Shown here: positions 53,323 to 61,634 of the stretch, piece by piece | How the letters are laid out: each line of letters begins with the position of its first letter | Numbering within the stretch: position 1 is the first letter of the stretch | Assembly: GCA_030424865.1 (NCBI GenBank) | Contig: JAUHVR010000002.1 | Location: forward strand, 186,001 to 250,000 | DNA length: 64,000 nt | Reading direction: 5' to 3' | Source of the DNA: Alphaproteobacteria bacterium | GTDB taxonomy: Bacteria > Pseudomonadota > Alphaproteobacteria > Rhodobacterales > Rhodobacteraceae | Made by a program: the position numbers and the translations under genes | The notes under the pieces: model-generated | Databases searched by the model: none | Told to the model about the DNA's origin: nothing | The model's input: only the letters and a program-made list of their open reading frames with translations

Positions 53323-54270
53323 ATGAGCAAGATCAATATCCACGACGTGGCCTATGTCGCCTACGAGGCGACCGATCTGGACCTGATGGAGCGGTTCCTG
53401 CTGGATTTCGGCATGACCCGCTCGATCCGGACCGAGGACGCCCTGTACATGCGGGGCGCGGGTGGCAACCACCATTGCCACGTGACCCGGTTGGGCACCG
53501 AGAACAAGTTTCTGGGCGGGGCCTTTACGGTTGAAACCCGCGAAGAGCTTGAAAAGGCCGCCAAGATCCCCGGCGCGGTTGGTCCCGAAGAGATCACCGA
53601 GCCCGGCGGCGGCTGGCGGGTCACGCTGACCACGCCCAACAAGCACAAGATCTGGGTCGAATGGGGTGTCGCCAAGGTGCCCGAGATGCCGGTGCGGCGC
53701 TCTTACCGCATGAACTTTGCCTCCGAGCACCTGCGTCACAACTCGGCCGTGCGCCAACGGCCAGAGGCCACGCCGGTCCTGCGGATTGGTCACTTTGTGC
53801 TGTGGGTGCCGGATGCGGTGCCGGAAATCGACTGGTTCATGGAGCATTTCGCCATGGCGCCTGCCGATTACATCTGCGCGCATGACGGTGAACCGGGCGA
53901 AGAGACAGTGGTCGGCACCTTCCTGCGCATCGACAAAGGCAAGGAATACGTGGAACACCACTGCATCCTGATCAACCAGTCGATCCATTTCGGGTGCCAC
54001 CACAGCAGCTTCGAGGTGCTTGACCTTGATGCCGTGACGGCGGGCCATGACCACCTGGTGTCCAAGGGCTGGAACCTCGATGCGGGCGTCGGGCGGCACT
54101 ATCTGGGTAGCCTCATCTACGACTACTGGCTGGACCCGTTCGGCAACCGGATCGAGCATTACACCGACACCGACATGATCAACGACGAATACGAGCCCGT
54201 GCGGTTCGTAGGAACAGCTGACGAGACCACCCAATGGGGCATGGCGCCGCCACCGAACTTCTTCGAGTGA
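53323..54270 (+). CDS. VOC-superfamily extradiol-type dioxygenase
   Basis: A 315-residue two-domain vicinal-oxygen-chelate protein. The C-terminal domain has a complete Fe(II) facial triad by position: His157 (RIGHFVLWV), His226/227 (CHHSSFEV) and Glu278 (GNRIEHYTD), plus YDYWLDPFG as in extradiol dioxygenases. These cleave catechol-type rings next to the hydroxyls to give yellow semialdehydes or keto acids. It lies between two Mo hydroxylases and 10 bases after the first large subunit, so a hydroxylated aromatic product is a likely substrate. Close relatives are not confirmed. Confidence 0.85.
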   Translation: MSKINIHDVAYVAYEATDLDLMERFLLDFGMTRSIRTEDALYMRGAGGNHHCHVTRLGTENKFLGGAFTVETREELEKAAKIPGAVGPEEITEPGGGWRVTLTTPNKHKIWVEWGVAKVPEMPVRRSYRMNFASEHLRHNSAVRQRPEATPVLRIGHFVLWVPDAVPEIDWFMEHFAMAPADYICAHDGEPGEETVVGTFLRIDKGKEYVEHHCILINQSIHFGCHHSSFEVLDLDAVTAGHDHLVSKGWNLDAGVGRHYLGSLIYDYWLDPFGNRIEHYTDTDMINDEYEPVRFVGTADETTQWGMAPPPNFFE

Positions 54271-54327
54271 CCCGCCCCTCGTTTATGTGACCAACGCGGC
54301 TTGCCGCGAACAGGAGAGTTTTGCCTG

Positions 54328-56679
54328 ATGACTGCCCTTGATCCAATTCCCGAAGGCGGGTTCGGCGACGCGGTGACGCGGCGCGAAGACCTGCGCCTGA
54401 CGACGGGGCAGGGGCGCTTCCTGGACGATATCGTGCTGGCGGGCATGGCGCATATGGCGACCGTGCGCAGCGACCGTGCCCATGCGCGGATCGTGTCGGT
54501 TGACGTCGAAACCGCGCGGCAGGCCGATGGCGTGCTGGCGGTGCTGACGGGCGCGGATTTCGCGGCCTCGGGCTGGGGTGACATCCCTTGCGAGTCCATG
54601 CCGCCCGCAATCACCAAGGGGCAATGGGTGCGCACGCCGTACCCCGCCTTGCTGACCGACCGGGTCATGGCGATGGGCGATCTGGTCGCCATCGTGGTGG
54701 CCGAAAGCCGCAAAGCCGCCTTGGACGCGGTGGAACTGGTCGAGGTCGCGTACGATGACTTGCCTGTTGTAACGTCGCTTGAAGCCGCGTTGTCCGAGGA
54801 TGCGCCGCAGCTCTACGAAAACGCTCCGGGCAATCGGGTCTTCAGCGCACAGATCGGCGATGCGGATGCGGTAGAGGCCGCCTTCGCCAAGGCCACGCAT
54901 GTGGTGCCGCTGACGACCCGCCAACCCCGCATGGCACATGCCAGCATGGAAATGCGCGGCTCTATTGGTGTCTATGACGCACGAATGGGCCGGTATGAGC
55001 TGACAACCTCTACGCAGAACCCGCATTCCGTGCGCCGCCTTCTGGCCAGCAGCATCCTCAAGGTGCCCGCTCACAAGGTGCGCGTCAGCGCGGGCGATGT
55101 GGGCGGTGCGTTTGGGCTGAAGGGTCGGGTCTATCCCGAGGATGTGCTGGTGCTTTGGGCAGCCGAGCGCCTGCGCCGCCCGGTGAAATGGGTGCCTACG
55201 CGTTCCGAGGCCTTTGTGGCCGATTTCCACGGTCGCGACCAGATGGCGGACGGCGAGATGGCCTTTGACGCCGAGGGCCGCATCCTTGGCCTGCGCGCCA
55301 CCACTGTGCACAATCTCGGCTGCCGCCTTGGGCCTGCAACGGGCGTGTCGCCCTTCCTGTCGGCGCGGATGCTGGCGGGGCCATACGCGATGCCCGCGGC
55401 CCATGTGCGGGTCGAAGGTGTCTTTTCGAACACCCGCACCACCACCAGTTTCCGCGGCGCGGGGCGGCCCGAGGCCACCTATTTCCTGGAACGGATGCTG
55501 GACAAGGCCGCCGCGCAGATCGGGCTGGACCCCGCCGAGATCCGCCGCCGCAACCTGCTGACCGCCGACCAGATGCCCTATAAGACCGCGCTCATCGACC
55601 GCTACGATTGCGGCGATTTCAAAGCGGTGTTCGAGCGGGCAGTGACCCTTGCCGATTGGGGCGGGTTTGAAACGCGGCGTGCGCAGTCTGCTGCGAACGG
55701 CAAACTGCGCGGGCAGGGGATTAGCTGCTTTGTCGAGGTTTCGGCGCTGTCCAATGAGCGGATGGAACTGCGCTTTGACCTGACGGGTGCCGCGACGGTG
55801 ATTGCCGGCACCTTCTCGCACGGGCAGGGGCATCACACGCTTTACGCGCAGATGGTGCAGGACTGGCTGGGGCTGCCTTTCGAACAGATCTCTGTTGTCG
55901 ATGGCGACACTGATCAAGTGGCCTATGGCGGCGGCACCTATGCGTCGCGGTCTGTCACCGTGGGCGGCTCGGCTTTGCGGCGCGCCTGCGACGAGATCAT
56001 CGCCAAGGGCAAGACCATCGCGGCCCGATTGATGCAGGCGTCCGAGGATGAGCTGACCTTCGAGAAGGGGCTTTATGTCCGCCGCGATTCAAATGAACGG
56101 ATGAGCCTTTCGGAAGTGGCCGTGGCCAGCTACCGCGTCCTGGGCCATCCCGCTGATCTGGGCGTTGGGCTGGAGGCCACCGGGACCTACACGGCGCAGC
56201 CGCAGAACTATCCCAATGGCTGCCATATCGTCGAGGTCGAAGTGGACCCGGATTTCGGCACCGTAACGCTGGTTGACTACATCGCCGTGGACGACGTTGG
56301 CGTCGCGGTGAACCCTCTGCTGCTTGAAGGTCAACTCATCGGATCCACTGCCATGGGTGTCGGACAGGCCCTGATCGAACAGGTGGTCTATGACGATGCG
56401 GGCCAACAGGTGACGGCCGCCTTCACCGAATACGGCGTGCCCCGGGCCACCCATATGCCGCCGATACGCTCAGAGCTTTTGAACACGCCCACCGACACGA
56501 ACCCGCTGGGGGTCAAAGGAGGGGCCGAGGTCGGCACAATCGCCGCGCCCCCCGCCATCATTCGCGCAATCGAGGACGCCATCGGCTGCCCGAGCGCGTC
56601 GCTCACGCTTCCTACCTCTGCCGAGAAGATCCTCGACGCGCTGCACAAGACCAATGACAAGAAAAAGGCCAAGCCATGA
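54328..56679 (+). CDS. Molybdenum hydroxylase large subunit, second enzyme
   Basis: A 783-residue second xanthine-dehydrogenase-family Mo subunit, clearly different from the first. Motifs: GGAFGLKGRVYPEDV, TTSFRGAGRPEATYF, GTFSHGQGHHTLYAQM and GVKGGAEVGTIAAPPA with the catalytic Glu aligned. It also lacks AYRCSFR. Its small and FAD subunits are not adjacent but lie three genes downstream (57386, 57855). The start is ATG 54328 with CAGGAG upstream; spacing is long, and a TTG start at 54301 is possible. The stop overlaps the cupin start by 4 bases. Confidence 0.92.
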   Translation: MTALDPIPEGGFGDAVTRREDLRLTTGQGRFLDDIVLAGMAHMATVRSDRAHARIVSVDVETARQADGVLAVLTGADFAASGWGDIPCESMPPAITKGQWVRTPYPALLTDRVMAMGDLVAIVVAESRKAALDAVELVEVAYDDLPVVTSLEAALSEDAPQLYENAPGNRVFSAQIGDADAVEAAFAKATHVVPLTTRQPRMAHASMEMRGSIGVYDARMGRYELTTSTQNPHSVRRLLASSILKVPAHKVRVSAGDVGGAFGLKGRVYPEDVLVLWAAERLRRPVKWVPTRSEAFVADFHGRDQMADGEMAFDAEGRILGLRATTVHNLGCRLGPATGVSPFLSARMLAGPYAMPAAHVRVEGVFSNTRTTTSFRGAGRPEATYFLERMLDKAAAQIGLDPAEIRRRNLLTADQMPYKTALIDRYDCGDFKAVFERAVTLADWGGFETRRAQSAANGKLRGQGISCFVEVSALSNERMELRFDLTGAATVIAGTFSHGQGHHTLYAQMVQDWLGLPFEQISVVDGDTDQVAYGGGTYASRSVTVGGSALRRACDEIIAKGKTIAARLMQASEDELTFEKGLYVRRDSNERMSLSEVAVASYRVLGHPADLGVGLEATGTYTAQPQNYPNGCHIVEVEVDPDFGTVTLVDYIAVDDVGVAVNPLLLEGQLIGSTAMGVGQALIEQVVYDDAGQQVTAAFTEYGVPRATHMPPIRSELLNTPTDTNPLGVKGGAEVGTIAAPPAIIRAIEDAIGCPSASLTLPTSAEKILDALHKTNDKKKAKP

Positions 56680-57089
56680 ACAAAGAAACACTCGAAGTTC
56701 TGATCAACCAGGCGGATCTCGTGCCCGAGGAATGGCTGGACTTTCCCGAATACGGGTTTCGGCAGTATTTTCTGTGGAAAAACGAATCCACGGGCGCGTC
56801 CATCGCGATCCTGGAATACGATGAGGGTGGCGGCATTCCGATCAAGCACTCGCACGCGTCGAACCAGTTCATGTACTGCCTCGAGGGCGAGTACGAATAC
56901 ACCGACAGCGACATCATGCTGGTGCCGGGCTCGTTCTACATGAACCCCAAGGATCACCCGCACGGTCCGACCGTGGCCAAGACCAAGTGCCGGTTGATCG
57001 AGATCTATGACGGGCCCCACTATTACGAGAAGCCGACGTTCCATACCGATGAAACCATCGGCGGCTTTCTGGACGGACAGCAGAAATGA
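56676..57089 (+). CDS. Cupin-domain protein
   Basis: A 137-residue single-domain cupin. Metal ligands are visible as KHSHASNQ and the later HPHG; the core is FMYCLEGEYEYTDSDIMLVPGSF. Some small cupins of this length cleave aryl or diketone bonds with Fe(II), others are only metal-dependent isomerases. Its position between the second Mo large subunit and the YciI-like gene, with 4-base overlaps to both, puts it firmly in the pathway. Confidence 0.87.
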   Translation: MNKETLEVLINQADLVPEEWLDFPEYGFRQYFLWKNESTGASIAILEYDEGGGIPIKHSHASNQFMYCLEGEYEYTDSDIMLVPGSFYMNPKDHPHGPTVAKTKCRLIEIYDGPHYYEKPTFHTDETIGGFLDGQQK

Positions 57090-57382
57090 GCGAGGCACGG
57101 TATTTCGCCGTCTACAACCGCGACCGTCCGGGCGTGGCCGATCTGCGTGCGGTCCATCGCGATGCGCACCTGGCCTTCATGAAGTCGCTTGGACCTGTGG
57201 CAAAGCTGGGCGGACCCCTGATGGCCGACGATGGCGAGACGCGCATGGGCGGGATGTACGTGGTCGAGGCCGAAAGCCTTGAGGCCGCGCGCGCCCTGGC
57301 GACACGCGACCCCTATGTGCAGGCGGGGCTTTTTGAAGTGGCCTTCGTCAACGAATGGCGCTGGCAGACGCGGAACGTGTAA
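57086..57382 (+). CDS. YciI-like protein
   Basis: A 98-residue ferredoxin-like protein matching the YciI family: FAVYNRDRPGVADLRAVHRDAHLAFM with the His-x-x-x-His/Asp region, then MYVVEAESLEAARALATRDPYVQAGLF with the conserved Asp-Pro-Tyr. Homologues in catabolic operons act as muconolactone-like isomerases or dehalogenases. It overlaps the cupin stop and is 3 bases before the next gene. Confidence 0.85.
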   Translation: MSEARYFAVYNRDRPGVADLRAVHRDAHLAFMKSLGPVAKLGGPLMADDGETRMGGMYVVEAESLEAARALATRDPYVQAGLFEVAFVNEWRWQTRNV

Positions 57383-57385
57383 CCG

Positions 57386-57862
57386 ATGCAGATCACCCTG
57401 ACCGTCAATGGCACCCCGATCACCCGCGAGGTCGAACCGCGCACGCTGCTGGTCGAGTTCCTGCGTGAAGAGGCCGGGTTGACCGGCACGCATGTGGGCT
57501 GCGACACCACGCAATGCGGCTGTTGTGCCGTGCACGTGGACGGGCGGGCGGTGAAATCCTGCACGGTGCTGGCCGCACAGGCACAAGGCACAGAGGTCAC
57601 AACGATCGAAGGGCTGGCCGCCCCGGACGGGGCGCTGCACCCGATGCAACAGGCGTTTTCGACCCATCACGGGCTGCAATGCGGGTTCTGTACGCCGGGG
57701 ATGATCATGACCTGCGTGGCTTTGGCGCGGGACTATCCCGAAATGACCGAGACCGAGGCCCGCGAAAAGCTCGAGGGCAATATCTGCCGCTGTACCGGGT
57801 ATAACGGCATCGTCGCGGCCCTGTTGGACGGCGCGCAGAAGATGGCGGGCGACGATGTATAG
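57386..57862 (+). CDS. Molybdenum hydroxylase 2Fe-2S subunit, second enzyme
   Basis: A 158-residue CoxS-type subunit. The first cluster is bound by [14 protein letters not shown], with Cys also in KSCTVL, and the second by CGFCTPGM and GNICRCTGY. It is expected to pair with the large subunit at 54328 and the FAD subunit that overlaps its stop. It differs from the first enzyme's small subunit in the spacing of the first Cys block (CGCC against CGAC). Confidence 0.93.
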   Translation: MQITLTVNGTPITREVEPRTLLVEFLREEAGLTGTHVGCDTTQCGCCAVHVDGRAVKSCTVLAAQAQGTEVTTIEGLAAPDGALHPMQQAFSTHHGLQCGFCTPGMIMTCVALARDYPEMTETEAREKLEGNICRCTGYNGIVAALLDGAQKMAGDDV

Positions 57863-58670
57863 CTTTGACTACGCCCGTCCGGCCTCTGTGTCAGAGGCGC
57901 TGGAGATCCTGCGCAGCGATGTGGAGCCGCGCCTCTTGGCCGGTGGTCAGACCCTGTTGCCCGCGATGAAGCACCGGCTGACCGCACATTCCACGCTGAT
58001 CGACCTGCAAGGCATCGACACGTTGCGCGGCATTGAGGTGACCGAGGCAGGGCTGCGGATCGGCGCGATGGTGCGCCATGCCGAGATCGCCAGCAGCGAG
58101 ACCGTGCAGCGCATGCTGCCCGCCCTGGCGGTTCTGGCCGATGGCATCGCCGATCCCTTGGTGCGCAATATGGGCACGTTGGGCGGGTCGGTGGCCAACA
58201 ACGATCCGGCGGCGGATTACCCGGCGGCGGTGCTGGGCTGCGGCGCTGTGGTCAATACGGACAGGCGCGATATCGCCGCTGACGACTTCTTTGAAGGCAT
58301 GTTCACCACCGCGCTCGAAGAAGATGAGATCCTGACGGCCATCACCTTTCCGCTGCCGGAAACGGCGGGATATTTCAAGCTGCCGCACCCGGCTTCGGGC
58401 TATGTGCTGGCGGGCGCTTTTGTCTGCCGGTTTGCCGAGGGCCTGCGCGTCGCCATCAACGGCGCAGCGCCCTGCGTCTACCGCGACACGCTGGCCGAGA
58501 TGGCGCTTGCCGCCCACTTCCACCCGGATTCCGCAAACGACCTGGTCTTCGACGACGAAGACTTTACCGATGACCTGCATGCCAGCCGCGCCTATCGCGC
58601 GCGCGTGCTGCCCGCCGTTATCCGCCGCGCCGTTGCGCGTGCGCTCAACCCTGAAAGGACCTCCCCATGA
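57855..58670 (+). CDS. Molybdenum hydroxylase FAD-binding subunit, second enzyme
   Basis: A 271-residue CoxM-type subunit: [16 protein letters not shown], then the FAD loop [40 protein letters not shown], and a C-terminal domain. The order L-(cupin, YciI)-S-M is different from the first enzyme's M-S-L. It overlaps the small subunit by 8 bases and the RidA gene by 4 bases. Confidence 0.93.
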   Translation: MYSFDYARPASVSEALEILRSDVEPRLLAGGQTLLPAMKHRLTAHSTLIDLQGIDTLRGIEVTEAGLRIGAMVRHAEIASSETVQRMLPALAVLADGIADPLVRNMGTLGGSVANNDPAADYPAAVLGCGAVVNTDRRDIAADDFFEGMFTTALEEDEILTAITFPLPETAGYFKLPHPASGYVLAGAFVCRFAEGLRVAINGAAPCVYRDTLAEMALAAHFHPDSANDLVFDDEDFTDDLHASRAYRARVLPAVIRRAVARALNPERTSP

Positions 58671-59065
58671 TCACCCGCTACACCAGCCCCAAAGTCACCG
58701 AACCGGCACCCGAGCTTTGGTCGAATTGCATGGTTTGCGACGGCATCGCCTATTTCGCGGGCCTGACCTCGCGCGGGTCGGATGGGGTGACCATCGACGG
58801 CGCGGACGAATATGAACAGACGAAGATCATCTTCGAAAAGCACAAGGCGCTGATCGAGGCGGCCGGCGGAAAGATGTCGGATTTCATCAAGCTGACAATC
58901 TTTGTCACCAGAATCGAAAACCGCAAACAGGTCTGGGATGCCCGCGCCGAGTTCTTCGAAGGCGATTTCCCGGCTTGCTCGCTGGTCGAGGTAAGCAACC
59001 TGGCGGGGCCTGACATTTACGTCGAAATCGAAGGCGTTGCACATCTGGGCAAGGGCCCGCGTTAA
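58667..59065 (+). CDS. RidA-family protein
   Basis: A 132-residue Rid/YjgF/RutC-type protein: CMVCDGIAYFAGLTSRG, FEKHKALIEAAGGKMSDFIKLTIFVTRIENRK, and ACSLVEVSNLAGPDIYVEIEGVAHL. It has the Rid pattern; the usual catalytic Arg of RidA is not evident in the C-terminal strand, so it may be a non-archetypal member. Archetypal RidA hydrolyses reactive enamines or imines, so its presence hints at a nitrogen-containing intermediate in this pathway. It overlaps the FAD subunit by 4 bases. Confidence 0.85.
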   Translation: MITRYTSPKVTEPAPELWSNCMVCDGIAYFAGLTSRGSDGVTIDGADEYEQTKIIFEKHKALIEAAGGKMSDFIKLTIFVTRIENRKQVWDARAEFFEGDFPACSLVEVSNLAGPDIYVEIEGVAHLGKGPR

Positions 59066-59075
59066 GGAGCTGGCC

Positions 59076-59690
59076 ATGGAGATCGTCGGAGACACCCTGA
59101 TCGCCGCACCCATCCAGACGGTTTGGGACGGGCTGAACAACCCGGATGTGCTGCGTGCGGCAATCCCAGGCTGCGAGGCGCTGGAGCAGAAAAGCCCGAC
59201 CGAGCTGACCGCCCGGGTGGTGCAGAAAATCGGCCCCGTCAGCGCCAGTTTCTCCGGCGAGGTGACCTTGTCCGAGCTGAACCCGCCGTTTTCCTACCGC
59301 ATCAGCGGGCAGGGCTCTGGCGGGGTCGCGGGTTTTGCCAAGGGCGGGGCCTTTGTCGAACTGGCCGAGGAAGACGGCGGCACACGGCTGCGCTACAAGG
59401 TCGAGGCCAAGCTGGGCGGCAAGATCGCGCAACTTGGATCGCGGATGATCAAGGGTATCGCCACTTCGTTGGCCGAGGAATTCTTTCGCCGCTTCTCGGA
59501 ACAGATCAGCGGCGCGCCGACGGCCGCCGCCGCACCGCGTCCTGTCGTCGCGGCGGCCAAGGTCTCGCCGCCCGTGGGTGCGGTTCCAGTGGTTGCCGAT
59601 GGTCCTGGCTGGCGCATGATGGCCCTTGCGGGCTGGGCGTCTGCCGCCGGATTCGCGCTGATCGCACTGGTTTTGGCGATGGGTGCCTAA
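59076..59690 (+). CDS. CoxG-type SRPBCC protein with C-terminal membrane helix
   Basis: A 204-residue protein. Residues 1-150 form the CoxG/SRPBCC hydrophobic-cavity domain (GCEALEQKSPTELTARVVQKIGPV, FSYRISGQGSGG). A Pro/Ala linker leads to one C-terminal membrane helix (MALAGWASAAGFALIALVLAM). In CO dehydrogenase systems CoxG associates the Mo enzyme with the membrane and quinone pool. TAAGGAGC lies just before the ATG. It is the last structural gene before the GntR regulator and suggests that electrons from the hydroxylase go to the respiratory chain. Confidence 0.9.
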   Translation: MEIVGDTLIAAPIQTVWDGLNNPDVLRAAIPGCEALEQKSPTELTARVVQKIGPVSASFSGEVTLSELNPPFSYRISGQGSGGVAGFAKGGAFVELAEEDGGTRLRYKVEAKLGGKIAQLGSRMIKGIATSLAEEFFRRFSEQISGAPTAAAAPRPVVAAAKVSPPVGAVPVVADGPGWRMMALAGWASAAGFALIALVLAMGA

Positions 59691-59718
59691 TCTGTGGTGC
59701 CGTGTGCCGCAGATTCGA

Positions 59719-59733
59719 GCGTTTGCAAAACGC
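59719..59733. promoter_or_regulatory. Inverted repeat upstream of the GntR gene
   Basis: GCGTTT-GCA-AAACGC is a perfect 6-base-arm palindrome 60 bases before the GntR start and 29 bases after coxG. It is a candidate autoregulatory operator; a short terminator stem is the alternative, but there is no T-run. Confidence 0.35.
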
Positions 59734-59793
59734 CCGCCACATTGATATGTTCGTGATATTTCTAAAGGGGCGAAATCGGCGGCAAGCGCAGAC

Positions 59794-60450
59794 ATGGATG
59801 AAGAAAAAACAGGCACCAAACTCACCCTGGGCGAGAAGGCGTATCTCCAGATCAAGCAAAAGCTGATCATGGCTGAATACGAACCTGGGCAGTTTCTGCA
59901 AGAGGCGCAGATCGCTTCCGAGCTCGGGCTGGGCCGTACGCCGGTGCACAACGCGCTGCACCGTCTTAAGCAAGAAGGATTGGTGGACATCATCCCACGC
60001 AAGGGAGTCATCGTTCAGACGGATTCTCTGTCCGAGATCTACCTCGCGCTGGAAACCCGCCTTTTGGTCGAGCCCCATTGCGCGGGACTGTGCGCCGAGC
60101 GCCGGACCAGCGAAGACCTGGTACGACTGACAGCGGTCTGTGAATTGCAGGAAAATGGCAAGGAAAAGACCAAGCAAGAGCTGATGGAGCTGGACCGCCG
60201 CTTTCACTCGCGGATCGCCCGCGCCGCGGGCAACCATTTGCTGAGTGATTTCCTTGGGATGGTGCATGACCGCATGTCGCGTATCTGGTTCCTGCCGACT
60301 TGGCATTTCCATGATTTCGACATGACCAATGACGAACACCGTGCGATCCTGAACGCCATCGAAGCCCGCGACGCCCAAGCAGCGCGGGCCGCAATGGCGG
60401 CCCATGTCCACAGCCTGCGTAAACGGATCATGGAGGCCTCGCCGGGCTGA
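59794..60450 (+). CDS. GntR-family (FadR/FCD subfamily) transcriptional regulator
   Basis: A 218-residue regulator: winged helix 10-75 (LGEKAYLQIKQKLIMAEYEPG, IASELGLGRTPVHNALHRLKQEGL), then an FCD helical ligand domain (about 90-215, with DRRFHSRIARAAGNHLL and MAAHVHSLRKRI). FCD domains bind carboxylates with a metal; repression of a catabolic operon until the substrate appears is typical. It is the last gene of the rightward array and most likely controls the island. It is convergent with the RraA-like gene. Confidence 0.92.
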   Translation: MDEEKTGTKLTLGEKAYLQIKQKLIMAEYEPGQFLQEAQIASELGLGRTPVHNALHRLKQEGLVDIIPRKGVIVQTDSLSEIYLALETRLLVEPHCAGLCAERRTSEDLVRLTAVCELQENGKEKTKQELMELDRRFHSRIARAAGNHLLSDFLGMVHDRMSRIWFLPTWHFHDFDMTNDEHRAILNAIEARDAQAARAAMAAHVHSLRKRIMEASPG

Positions 60451-60512
60451 TCCTCAGACCACCGGCCGCGACCCGGGGACAATGGGCCAGAGAGGCATTG
60501 TTTGAAATACGG

Positions 60513-60542
60513 AGGCGCCTCGGGTCAGAAGCCGGGGCGCCT
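60513..60542. terminator. Stem between the GntR and RraA-like genes
   Basis: AGGCGCCTCGG and CCGGGGCGCCT pair over 11 bases (one G-T), with an 8-base loop. It lies 62 bases after the GntR stop and overlaps the last base of the convergent rraA-like gene. T-rich sequence on the minus-strand side (TATTTC) fits termination of the leftward operon. Confidence 0.55.
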
Positions 60543-61255
60543 TAGCTCTTGCGCTTCTGCCACTCGGCGAATTCGGCCCGACTTTCATCCGTGCCGGGAA
60601 ACAGACCATAGATCGACCGGCCTTCGGCGACTTTCTCTGCGGCAAATTCCTCGTAGGCGGTTTGGCTCGCGGCCTGCTCGGCCACCTCGTCCACCAGGTG
60701 GGCCGGGATGACGATCACACCGTCCGCGTCGCTGACGAGAACGTCACCGGGATAGACGGCCACGCCGCCGCAACCGATGGGCAGGTTCAGGTCTGCCGGG
60801 TGCAGCAGGATGGGGCTGGAGGGGACTGCGGTCGCCGCCTGATAGGCCGGGAAATTCAGCGCCTTGATGTCGTCCGTATCGCGAAAGCCGCCATCGGTGA
60901 CCGCCCCTGCGCAGCCGCGGGCCTGAAGCCGCGACAGCAGGATGTCGCCCGCCGAAGCGGCCCCCGTCTCGCCCATTGCGTCGATCACCAGCACGTGGCC
61001 AGGGGGGCATTCTTCCATCGCACGGCGCTGGACGTGGCTCTCTTTGGCGTATTCCGCCATTGTGTCCAGATCCTCGCGCGCGGGGATGAACCGCAGGGTA
61101 AAGGCCGGCGCGACGATACGCGTGGCCGAAGGGTTCACGGGCCCAACACCGCGCATCACACGGTTGCGAAAGCCGCGCATGAACAGCACTGTCGAGAGGG
61201 TCGAGATGCTGACGCCCTCAAGCGCGGCGCGGGTCTTTTTGGAAATTTCGGTCAC
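60542..61255 (-). CDS. RraA-like protein (HMG/CHA aldolase family)
   Basis: A 237-residue RraA/4-hydroxy-4-methyl-2-oxoglutarate aldolase-family protein. Motifs: STVLFMRGFRNRV, GHVLVIDAMGETGAASAGDILLSRLQARGCAGAVTDGGFRD broken across the family's GD and DGG-x-RD sites (metal and substrate binding). Such enzymes cleave 4-hydroxy-2-oxoacids to pyruvate; others are only RNase E inhibitors (RraA). The surrounding sugar ABC genes favour an aldolase. It is the last gene of the leftward operon, overlapping DoxX by 4 bases. Confidence 0.87.
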   Translation of the reverse strand: MTEISKKTRAALEGVSISTLSTVLFMRGFRNRVMRGVGPVNPSATRIVAPAFTLRFIPAREDLDTMAEYAKESHVQRRAMEECPPGHVLVIDAMGETGAASAGDILLSRLQARGCAGAVTDGGFRDTDDIKALNFPAYQAATAVPSSPILLHPADLNLPIGCGGVAVYPGDVLVSDADGVIVIPAHLVDEVAEQAASQTAYEEFAAEKVAEGRSIYGLFPGTDESRAEFAEWQKRKS

Positions 61256-61626
61256 AGCGTCCCCGCGGCCAGTCCGATCATGCCACCCACAAGGGCCACA
61301 TGTTCGAAGAGGAAGAATTTGTGCATCACGCTCTCACCCGGATCGTCGTATGTCCAGTAGCGGTGGAAAAGCGCATCTGCCACCAGCGTGAAAACGATCA
61401 GCATCAGAGCGCCAATCCAGGCTGTTGGCGTGTAGATCAACAAGATCGAGCCCACAGCCGACAGGGCAATCCCGACCCAGAACAGCAGCTCGCCCGCAGG
61501 CGCGCCGACGCGTTTGAACTCTGACAGGTGATGCGCCTTGGCCGCGATGTTGAAAGACACCGACCACAGGAAATAGGCAGCAACGCCAAGCCTTCCGAGA
61601 AAGTTGAGAATATCGGGGAAATCCAT
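61252..61626 (-). CDS. DoxX-family membrane protein
   Basis: A 124-residue protein with four hydrophobic helices and the DoxX pattern: LGRLGVAAYFLWSVSFNIAAK, FKRVGAPAGELLFWVGIALSAVGS, TLVADALFHRYWTYDD and FEHVALVGGMIGLAAG. DoxX-like proteins are found in quinone or sulfur metabolism, but the role here is unknown. It is between NTF2-like and RraA-like genes in the ABC operon, spaced by 8 bases and overlapping by 4. Confidence 0.85.
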   Translation of the reverse strand: MDFPDILNFLGRLGVAAYFLWSVSFNIAAKAHHLSEFKRVGAPAGELLFWVGIALSAVGSILLIYTPTAWIGALMLIVFTLVADALFHRYWTYDDPGESVMHKFFLFEHVALVGGMIGLAAGTL

Positions 61627-61634
61627 GATCTACC

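Noticed and set aside
51183-53336. 717-codon minus-strand open frame across the first Mo large subunit
   Set aside because: The opposite strand encodes a full-length XDH-family protein with clear motifs; the antisense frame has none.
42992-59065. Pyrimidine rut pathway
   Set aside because: RutE-like and RidA-like proteins occur, but RutA, RutB and RutF are absent and two Mo hydroxylases are present.
50949-59690. CO dehydrogenase (cox) locus
   Set aside because: Subunit types and CoxG resemble cox, but neither large subunit has the AYRCSFR active-site loop, and coxDEF are absent.
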